Positions 1-4,979 of a stretch of 10,806 nt of DNA are shown piece after piece. The first letter of the stretch is position 1, and every line of letters begins with the position of its first letter. Below the pieces are notes generated by a model. It was given only the letters and a program-made list of their open reading frames with translations. It did no database searches and was not told the origin of the DNA. The stretch covers positions 1-10,806 of the forward strand of contig JAOPZP010000215.1 in the NCBI GenBank assembly GCA_025964055.1. The letters are read 5' to 3'. Position numbers and translations under genes: made by a program. The DNA comes from Conexibacter sp. (lineage in GTDB: Bacteria > Actinomycetota > Thermoleophilia > Solirubrobacterales > Solirubrobacteraceae).

Positions 1-11
1 CACCGGACCGC

Positions 12-17
12 TAGACT
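12..17 (+). promoter_or_regulatory. Candidate -10 box (TAGACT) for the cold-shock gene
   Basis: TAGACT fits TANNNT and is the same hexamer found before the BTAD regulator at 10104. If used, transcription would start near 24 and give a leader of about 100 nt before the cold-shock start codon, in line with the long leaders known for many csp mRNAs. The -35 region would lie at or beyond the window edge, so this cannot be tested here. Confidence 0.25.
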
Positions 18-115
18 TGTTGTACAGGTCGGGCGTCCGCTCGGCCACCGCAGTGTCCCGCGTTTCCGCAGTCGTTGCCTCGCAGCACCCTCCGCGTTCG
101 CAGTGCACATGTCTT

Positions 116-120
116 GGAGG
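116..120 (+). promoter_or_regulatory. Ribosome binding site of the cold-shock gene
   Basis: GGAGG lies 7 nt before the ATG at 128. It fixes the start there rather than at the in-frame upstream extension reaching back to 17, which has no family similarity. Confidence 0.85.
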
Positions 121-127
121 GAACCCG

Positions 128-331
128 ATGGCTACCGGAACCGTGAAGTGGTTCAACGACGACAAGGGCTTTGGCTTCATCACGCCCGATGACGCCGGCA
201 AGGACCTGTTCGTCCATCACAACGCAATCCAGGGCAGCGGCTTCAAGTCGCTGGCCGAGGGCGCGAAGGTGAGCTTCGACGCCGAGGAGGGTCCCAAGGG
301 CCCCGCGGCGGCGAACGTCCAGGTCATCTAG
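128..331 (+). CDS. cspA: Cold-shock protein (CspA family)
   Basis: A 67-residue single cold-shock domain, the usual length for the family. The protein begins MATGTVKWFN and carries both nucleic-acid-binding motifs: RNP1 as KGFGFI (residues about 14-19) and RNP2 as DLFVHH (about 27-32). Family members are cytoplasmic proteins that bind single-stranded RNA and DNA, melt mRNA secondary structure, and act as RNA chaperones or antiterminators; many are constitutive or stationary-phase rather than cold-induced. The start is set by the GGAGG 7 nt upstream. A strong palindrome directly after the stop suggests a monocistronic unit, although the small basic/acidic protein downstream lies in the same direction. 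The exact paralogue and its induction conditions cannot be read from the sequence. Confidence 0.97.
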   Translation: MATGTVKWFNDDKGFGFITPDDAGKDLFVHHNAIQGSGFKSLAEGAKVSFDAEEGPKGPAAANVQVI

Positions 332-352
332 GCGACGCAGGATCAGCAGCAT

Positions 353-380
353 CGGAGGGCCCGCGGCCGCGGGCCCTCCG
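353..380. terminator. Perfect 28-nt palindrome, terminator of the cold-shock gene
   Basis: Positions 353-380 form a perfect GC-only-core inverted repeat: CGGAGGGCCCGC pairs with GCGGGCCCTCCG around a GGCC centre, giving a 12-bp stem with a 4-nt loop. It starts 22 nt after the csp stop codon. No T-run follows, which is common for hairpin terminators in high-GC actinobacteria. Because it is symmetric it would work on either strand. Confidence 0.75.
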
Positions 381-457
381 TCGTACGCCGCAGCGGCGTG
401 ACGACCAGCCCGCGCGGCAGCGACGTGCTGGGAAACCCACAGCAAGGGACGGACCGC

Positions 458-691
458 ATGGCCTCCAGCGGCAAGAAGAAGACGACGATGGCGAAGATGG
501 ACCGCGAGAACCGCGTCCGTGAGCGTCGCGCGGAGAAGAAGGCCAAGAAGGACGCCCGGAAGCTCGTGGGGGTCGATCAGCCGGCCAACGGCGATCCGCT
601 CGGCAACGACCCGCTGACCAGCGACCCGGCGGCCGGCGACGCGCTGACCAGCGATCCGCAGGGCGAGGACGCCACGATCGACCCCGCCTGA
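458..691 (+). CDS. Small hypothetical protein with basic N-half and acidic C-half
   Basis: A 77-residue protein I do not recognise. The ATG at 458 is chosen over the in-frame upstream start at 398 because AAGGGA (444-449) sits 8 nt before it. Residues 1-35 hold 15 lysines or arginines (for example GKKKTT and RRAEKKAKKDARK) and are likely helical. Residues 36-77 contain no lysine or arginine but nine aspartates or glutamates, arranged in repeats of the type DPLTSDP/DALTSDP, and look disordered. No signal peptide or membrane segment is visible. The basic half could bind nucleic acid and the acidic tail could tune this or contact a partner; both are inference. It follows the cold-shock gene in the same direction, but a hairpin separates them, and it is followed by its own small hairpin. 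Confidence 0.7.
   Translation: MASSGKKKTTMAKMDRENRVRERRAEKKAKKDARKLVGVDQPANGDPLGNDPLTSDPAAGDALTSDPQGEDATIDPA
612..658 (+). repeat. Two 17-nt direct repeats inside the small acidic-tail gene
   Basis: CGCTGACCAGCGACCCG (612-628) recurs as CGCTGACCAGCGATCCG (642-658), one mismatch, exactly 30 bp apart. Because 30 is a multiple of three the frame is kept and the repeat encodes a doubled LTSDP unit. It probably arose by a small in-frame tandem duplication. Confidence 0.7.
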
Positions 692-698
692 TCGGCGG

Positions 699-716
699 CG
701 GCCGGCTTGCCGGCCG
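699..716 (+). terminator. Hairpin after the small basic/acidic gene
   Basis: CGGCCGG (699-705) pairs with CCGGCCG (710-716) around a CTTG loop, 8 nt after the TGA stop at 689-691. The stem is 7 bp of pure G-C. No T-tract follows. A terminator is the simplest reading. Confidence 0.5.
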
Positions 717-804
717 GTGTGCGCAGGACCAGGTCCTTCCCCGCTGATCGGCCTGACCGACCAGCCCACACCAAAACGGCACGAGGGATCGGCACCAGCG
801 CCGC

Positions 805-816
805 TACGCTCGGGCC
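805..816 (+). promoter_or_regulatory. Leaderless -10 promoter element of the FUSC gene
   Basis: TACGCT (805-810) matches TANNNT and is followed by exactly 6 nt and the ATG at 817, so transcription would start at or next to the start codon. No Shine-Dalgarno sequence occurs in the 25 nt before 817. The same spacing occurs at 9424 and 10104. No convincing -35 box is seen. Confidence 0.5.
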
Positions 817-3120
817 ATGGTCTCGCGCCGCCGTCGGACCTTGCCCGGACTGGACTGGCTGCGCGCGCACGATCCCGGGTTCGCGGCGCTGCGGCGTGCC
901 GCTCGCACCGCGCTGATCATGCCGGCGGCGTTCGCGTTCTCCGACCAGGTCATCGGGAACCCGACGGTCGCCACGTTCGCCGCCTTCGGCTCGTTCGCGA
1001 TGCTCCTGCTCGTCGACTTCCCGGGGCCGATGCGCGACCGGCTTCGAGCGCAGGCCATGCTCGCCGTGGCCTGCGGGGTGCTCATCTCCCTCGGGACCCT
1101 GGTCTCGGGCACGACGTGGCTGGCGGCGGCGACGATGGCCGTCGTCGGGTTCGGCGTGCTCTTCGCCGGCGTCGTCAGCTCCGTGCTCGCCGGCGCGACG
1201 ACGACGCTGCTGCTCGCGTTCATCCTGCCGGTGTCGCTGCCCGGAACGGTCGCGTCGATCCCGGACCGGCTCGCGGGGTGGGGGCTGGCGTCGGGCTTGT
1301 CGCTGCTGGCGATCGCGCTGCTGTGGCCCGCGCCGTCGCGCGACCCCGTGCGCACGGCGGCGATCGCCGCGTGCCGCGCGCTGTCGGCGCGCCTGCGCGC
1401 CGAGGTCGACCACGTCCTCTGCGGTGGCACCGAGCGGTCGGAGGCCCGGCACGCCGCCGCGATCGCCGAGGCCGACCGCGCCGTCGGCGCCCTCCACGCC
1501 GCCTTCTTCGCCACGCCGTACCGCCCCACGGGCCTGAGCACGGCGGCGCGCGCGGTCGTGCGGCTCGTCGACGAGCTGCGGTGGCTCAACGAGCTCGTCC
1601 TCCAGGCGATGCCGCGCCCGCATCTCGTCCCCGGCGACGCCCGCGCGTGCATCGTCAAGTCGGCGGCCGCGTCGTCGCTGGCGGAAGCCGCCGACCTGCT
1701 CGACGCGCCGGCGCGTTCGCCCGCCGCGCTGCACGCGGCGCTGGACCGGATGCGCGGGGCGCTCGCCGAGCTCGAGCACGCGACGACCACGCGGCTGCCC
1801 GACGACGCCGGGGCCGCGACGCCGGGGGCGGAGGACCGCGCGCAGATGCGCCGGATCGTGTCCTCGCTGGACCCGAGCTTCCGCGCGCAGGAGCTGAGCT
1901 TCGTGGTCGCCCAGGTCGGCCGCAACGTCGACTTCGCCGCGGCCGCCGAGCGGCGCAGCTGGATGGACCGCGTCCTGGGTCGGCAGCCGCCGGGCCTGGC
2001 CGGCCCGCTGTCGGCCGCGCAGGAGCGCGCGAGCGCCCACGTCGAGCGCCACTCGCAGTGGCTGCGCAACAGCCTGCGGGGCGGCGCCGCGCTCGGCCTC
2101 TCGGTGCTCGTCGCCGACCTCTCCAGCGTGCAGCACGGGTTCTGGGTGGTCTTGGGCACGCTGGCGGTGCTGCGCTCCAACGCGCTGAGCACGGGGCAGA
2201 ACGTCGCGCGTGGCCTGGTCGGCACGGCCGTCGGGTTCGCGCTCGGCGGGCTGATCGTCACGCTCGTCGGGACCGACACGACGCTCTTGTGGGTCCTGCT
2301 CCCGCCGGCCGTCCTGCTCGCCGGCCTGGCACCGGCCGCGATCTCCTTCGCCGCCGGGCAGGCCGCGTTCACGCTGACGCTGCTGATCCTGTTCAACCTC
2401 CTGCAGCCCGCGGGCTGGCGGCTCGGGCTCGTGCGGATCGAGGACGTCGCGCTCGGCGGCGCCGTGAGCCTCGCGGTCGGGATCCTGTTCTGGCCCCGCG
2501 GGGCGGGCCCGGCGCTGGGCGACGCGCTGTCGGAGGCCTACGCCGACAGCGCCAGCTACCTGGCCGGCGCGGTCGCGTTCGGGATCGGTCGCTGCGACGC
2601 GGTCGCTCCGGCGCGCCCGGCGCCGACCGACGAGGCGATCCGGGCGGCCGCCGCCTCCCGGCGGCTGGACGACACCTTCCGCGGCTACGTGGCCGAGCGC
2701 GGCGCCAAGCCGATCCCGCTGGCCGAGGTGACGAGCCTCGTCACCGGGGTGGTCGGGCTCCGGCTGGCCGCCGACGCGGTCCTCGAGCTCTGGCAGGGCG
2801 ACGATGGCGCGGGCGGCGACCGCGCCGAGGCGCGGCGGCAGCTGGTCGCCGGCACCGAGCTCATGACCGGCTGGTACGGCGACTTCGCCGCCAGCCTCGC
2901 CGGGCGCGGCCCGGTGCCCGAGCCGCTCGACGGCGACGCGCTGGCCGGCGCCCAACTCGTCGACGCGGTCAGCCACGACCTGCGCGGCGCCGACGGCCGG
3001 GCCACCGGCACCGCGGTGAGGATGCTCTGGACGGGCGACCACCTCGACGCCGCCCGCCGGTTGCAGGACTCGCTCGTCGGCCCCGCGCGGGCGGCCGCCG
3101 AGCAGCGCGCGCTCTCGTGA
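817..3120 (+). CDS. FUSC family membrane protein (putative aromatic-acid exporter)
   Basis: A 767-residue protein with the two-block plan of the FUSC/YccS/AaeB family. Block one (residues about 25-175) holds roughly five or six hydrophobic segments, ending in LLWPAPSRDP. A cytosolic stretch of about 240 residues follows. Block two (about 416-560) is a second set of membrane helices with the typical FUSC core HGFWVVLGTLAVLRSN (from about residue 440) followed by RGLVGTAVGFALGG, ending at LFWPRG; a second cytosolic domain of about 200 residues closes the protein. Characterised relatives export aromatic carboxylic acids such as fusaric or p-hydroxybenzoic acid, but the substrate here cannot be inferred. 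No periplasmic adaptor is adjacent, as expected for a one-membrane organism. The gene appears leaderless and monocistronic and faces the sigma operon end to end, separated by 10 nt. Confidence 0.88.
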   Translation: MVSRRRRTLPGLDWLRAHDPGFAALRRAARTALIMPAAFAFSDQVIGNPTVATFAAFGSFAMLLLVDFPGPMRDRLRAQAMLAVACGVLISLGTLVSGTTWLAAATMAVVGFGVLFAGVVSSVLAGATTTLLLAFILPVSLPGTVASIPDRLAGWGLASGLSLLAIALLWPAPSRDPVRTAAIAACRALSARLRAEVDHVLCGGTERSEARHAAAIAEADRAVGALHAAFFATPYRPTGLSTAARAVVRLVDELRWLNELVLQAMPRPHLVPGDARACIVKSAAASSLAEAADLLDAPARSPAALHAALDRMRGALAELEHATTTRLPDDAGAATPGAEDRAQMRRIVSSLDPSFRAQELSFVVAQVGRNVDFAAAAERRSWMDRVLGRQPPGLAGPLSAAQERASAHVERHSQWLRNSLRGGAALGLSVLVADLSSVQHGFWVVLGTLAVLRSNALSTGQNVARGLVGTAVGFALGGLIVTLVGTDTTLLWVLLPPAVLLAGLAPAAISFAAGQAAFTLTLLILFNLLQPAGWRLGLVRIEDVALGGAVSLAVGILFWPRGAGPALGDALSEAYADSASYLAGAVAFGIGRCDAVAPARPAPTDEAIRAAAASRRLDDTFRGYVAERGAKPIPLAEVTSLVTGVVGLRLAADAVLELWQGDDGAGGDRAEARRQLVAGTELMTGWYGDFAASLAGRGPVPEPLDGDALAGAQLVDAVSHDLRGADGRATGTAVRMLWTGDHLDAARRLQDSLVGPARAAAEQRALS

Positions 3121-3128
3121 GCGCGCGC
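3105..3128. terminator. Bidirectional hairpin terminator overlapping the FUSC stop codon
   Basis: GCGCGCGCTC (3105-3114) pairs perfectly with GAGCGCGCGC (3119-3128) around a TCGT loop, a 10-bp stem. The FUSC TGA (3118-3120) lies within the loop and right arm, and the minus-strand sigma gene ends at 3131, only 3 nt beyond. The symmetric hairpin can therefore terminate both converging transcripts. Confidence 0.65.
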
Positions 3129-3130
3129 GA

Positions 3131-3928
3131 TCAGCGGACGCCCGAGGCCGTCACCTGCCGCTCGGCGGCACCGGCCCACAGCGGCTCGCGCGACGCGGCG
3201 CGCAGGCGGCCCAGCGCCTGGTGCAGGATCCGCGACACCTGCATCTGCGAGACGCCGATGCGGCGACCGATCTCGCGCTGCGTCAGGTCCTCCTCGTAGC
3301 GCAGCCGGAGGATCTCCCGATCGCGCCGCGGGACCGAGCGCAGCAGCGTGTCGAGCGCCCCGCGCTCGACCACGCCGCCGAAGCCTGCGTCCTCGTCGCC
3401 GAGGGTGTCGACGAGCGCGACCTCGTCCTCGCCGTCGCCGTGGCGCGGCGCCTCGAACGAGATCGCCCGGTGCGCGCCGAGCACCTTGCGGCCCTCCAGG
3501 ACGTCGTCCTGGGAGCAGCCCACCGCCTCGGCGAGGTCCTGCACCGTCGGCGCGCGCCCGGAGTCGACGGTCAGCTGGCGCGCGCTGCGGTCCACGCGCA
3601 GCGCGAGCTCCTGCAGCTCGCGCGGCACGTGCACGAACCACGTCGTGTCGCGCAGATGGCGGCGCAGCTCGCCGAGCACCGTCGGCGTCGCGAACGACGA
3701 GAACATCGTGCCGCGCGCCGGGTCGAACCGGCGGATCGCCTTCAACAGGCCGAGGCTGGCGACCTGCAGGAGGTCGTCGTAGGGCTCGCCGGTCCCACGG
3801 AACCGGGCGGCGATCCGCCGCGCCAGCGGCAGGTAGCGATGCAGCACGGCGTCGGCGTCCAGCGGATCGTCGGGGTCGTGCAGGCGAGCGAACAGCCGTC
3901 GCTCGCGCTGGACTTCGGCGACGTCCAT
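3131..3928 (-). CDS. RNA polymerase sigma factor, SigB/SigF/SigG type
   Basis: A 265-residue group 3 sigma-70 factor, the normal length for the SigB/F/G family. Region 2 covers residues about 25-95 with DDLLQVASLGLLKAIRRFDP (51-70) and FSSFATPTVLGELRRHLRD. Region 3 follows (about 97-175), containing WFVHVPRELQEL. Region 4 (about 190-245) includes a helix-turn-helix, LTQREIGRRIGVSQMQVSRIL. These factors direct core polymerase to stress, stationary-phase or sporulation promoters and are usually held by an anti-sigma factor; no such gene is in this window. The ATG at 3928 follows the upstream sigma stop by 3 nt, with GGGAGGG inside the upstream coding end, so translation is probably coupled. It is a paralogue of the sigma gene at 8541-9332, with the same recognition helix. 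SigB, SigF and SigG cannot be told apart from sequence alone. Confidence 0.95.
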   Translation of the reverse strand: MDVAEVQRERRLFARLHDPDDPLDADAVLHRYLPLARRIAARFRGTGEPYDDLLQVASLGLLKAIRRFDPARGTMFSSFATPTVLGELRRHLRDTTWFVHVPRELQELALRVDRSARQLTVDSGRAPTVQDLAEAVGCSQDDVLEGRKVLGAHRAISFEAPRHGDGEDEVALVDTLGDEDAGFGGVVERGALDTLLRSVPRRDREILRLRYEEDLTQREIGRRIGVSQMQVSRILHQALGRLRAASREPLWAGAAERQVTASGVR

Positions 3929-3931
3929 GCC

Positions 3932-4762
3932 TCAGCCCTCCCAGTCGCAGGTCTCGCGGAGCTTCTCCAGCGCACCCTGCTCGATCTGCCGCACGCGCTC
4001 GGCGCTGACGCCGAGCGTGCCGGCGATCTCCCGCAGCGTCTGCTCGGGCCCGTCGAGCCCGTAGCGGCGGTTCAGCACCGCGCGCTCGCGGGACGAGAGC
4101 GTCACCAGGACCTCGTCGAGCAGCGACGCCGCGTGGCGGCGCGGCACGTGCTCCAGGGCGTCTTCGGCTGATGGGTCGGCGAGCAGGTCGCCGAGCGAGC
4201 TGCCGCCCGCCTGGCTGGCGCCGACCGGCTCGTCCAGCGCGCGCGGGGTGCGCTCGGCGGCGAGCAGGTAGCCGAGGTGCTCCTTGGGCATGCCCGTCCG
4301 CTGTGCCAGCTCGGCCGGGCTCGGCTCGCGCCCGTGGTCCTGGGCGAAGAGCCGCTGGGCGTCCTTGACGCGGGCCAGCTGGCGCAGCGCGCGGTCCGAG
4401 AGGACGACCGGCCAGGTCAGCTCGCTCACGAGCTGCTGCATCGCCTGGCGGACCCACCAGGACGCGTAGGCCCAGAACGGCGTCTCGCGCTCGGGGTCGT
4501 ACCGGTCGAGCGCCCGGAGGAGTCCGACGACCCCCTCCTGCATCAGCTCGCTGCGGTCGACGGCACGTGCGCCGCGGTAGCGGTGCGCGACCGAGCCGAT
4601 GAGGGGCATGAAGGCGTCGACGACCTCGTCGCGTCGCGGGGCGTCGTGCGGCCGGGCGGCGACGAGCATCTCGCGCTCCGCCTGCAGCGACGCGCGCTGA
4701 TCGTGCTCTGGGGAGATGACGGTCATGGACGCCACAGTCGAGGGCGAGCGGCTGGGCGTCAT
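3932..4762 (-). CDS. RNA polymerase sigma factor, RpoD/SigA-like (group 2)
   Basis: A 276-residue sigma-70 factor of the primary-sigma type but without regions 1.1 and 1.2. Region 2 (residues about 45-115) has SELMQEGVVGLLRALDRYDP and the -10 recognition stretch FWAYASWWVRQAMQQ (96-110). Region 3 spans about 122-205. Region 4 (about 213-270) ends in the RpoD-type helix-turn-helix TLREIAGTLGVSAERVRQIE. Non-essential primary-like factors of this kind read promoters close to the housekeeping consensus and act in stationary phase or stress. It is the first gene of a two-sigma operon. The start is uncertain: the ATG at 4762 lacks a Shine-Dalgarno, and so does an in-frame ATG at 4726 (MTVISPEHD). 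TATCTC just before 4762 could be a -10 box, which would favour 4726. Confidence 0.92.
   Translation of the reverse strand: MTPSRSPSTVASMTVISPEHDQRASLQAEREMLVAARPHDAPRRDEVVDAFMPLIGSVAHRYRGARAVDRSELMQEGVVGLLRALDRYDPERETPFWAYASWWVRQAMQQLVSELTWPVVLSDRALRQLARVKDAQRLFAQDHGREPSPAELAQRTGMPKEHLGYLLAAERTPRALDEPVGASQAGGSSLGDLLADPSAEDALEHVPRRHAASLLDEVLVTLSSRERAVLNRRYGLDGPEQTLREIAGTLGVSAERVRQIEQGALEKLRETCDWEG
3936..3942 (-). promoter_or_regulatory. Ribosome binding site of the SigB/F-type gene, inside the upstream gene
   Basis: On the minus strand GGGAGGG (3942 to 3936) lies 7 nt before the ATG at 3928. It falls within the last codons of the RpoD-like sigma gene, whose stop is at 3934-3932. Ribosomes finishing the first gene would uncover or reuse this site. 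Confidence 0.8.
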
Positions 4763-4786
4763 GGGAGATACGCCTCATCCTCGGCG

Positions 4787-4808
4787 CCCGGTCGGGGGCC
4801 GGACCGGG
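4787..4808. promoter_or_regulatory. Candidate operator: CCCGGTC-N8-GACCGGG
   Basis: Two perfect 7-nt arms (4787-4793 and 4802-4808) separated by 8 nt, 25 bp upstream of the sigma operon start at 4762. The position suits a dimeric regulator, and the neighbouring gene encodes one with a LuxR/NarL-type domain. Seven-base GC-only arms occur often by chance in such DNA, so this is a weak call. Confidence 0.25.
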
Positions 4809-4968
4809 ACGTCGCGCTCGTGTTTGGGGCGGCCGCCACGAGCAGGGAATCCGGCCGGCCACCCGACCTTGAAAAGGACCGCCGCCGCGGGTTTGACGGG
4901 CTCCCCATCGGGCACCCCGGGGCCATAGGTGGCGCGGGCACTCCCGCTCGCCGCCGACGCGTGCACGC

Positions 4969-4973
4969 GGAGG
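4969..4973 (+). promoter_or_regulatory. Ribosome binding site deciding the start of the kinase-regulator fusion
   Basis: GGAGG lies 6 nt before the ATG at 4980. It favours this start over an in-frame GTG at 4929, which would add 17 residues (LPLAADACTRRHR-like) without similarity to any domain. Confidence 0.75.
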
Positions 4974-4979
4974 CATCGG

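Larger units (their letters stand above)
4763..4979. other. Divergent control region between the sigma operon and the kinase-regulator fusion
   Basis: About 217 bp with no convincing gene. It holds an inverted repeat CCCGGTC-N8-GACCGGG (4787-4808), a TTGACG (4893-4898) that resembles a -35 box but has no partner -10 at normal spacing, and a small hairpin GCGGG-CACT-CCCGC (4934-4947) in the leader of the fusion gene. Promoters for both directions must lie here. I could not assign either with confidence. Confidence 0.55.

Noticed and set aside
17..127. Upstream in-frame extension of the cold-shock protein
   Set aside because: The family length is about 67 residues, and a strong Shine-Dalgarno fixes the start at 128.
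577..3299. Long open frames (530, 821 and 860 codons) in other frames over the FUSC gene
   Set aside because: They are low-complexity Arg/Ala/Gly/Pro-rich translations, while the frame from 817 gives clear membrane helices and FUSC family sequence.
4822..4915. SigB/F-type promoters (GTTT near 4822 and 4891 with GGGAAT or GGGCAC downstream)
   Set aside because: The first has a 19-nt spacer, too long, and the second has a poor -10 match. Other GTTT sites in the window also lack a GGGTAT partner, so sigma autoregulation is not supported.
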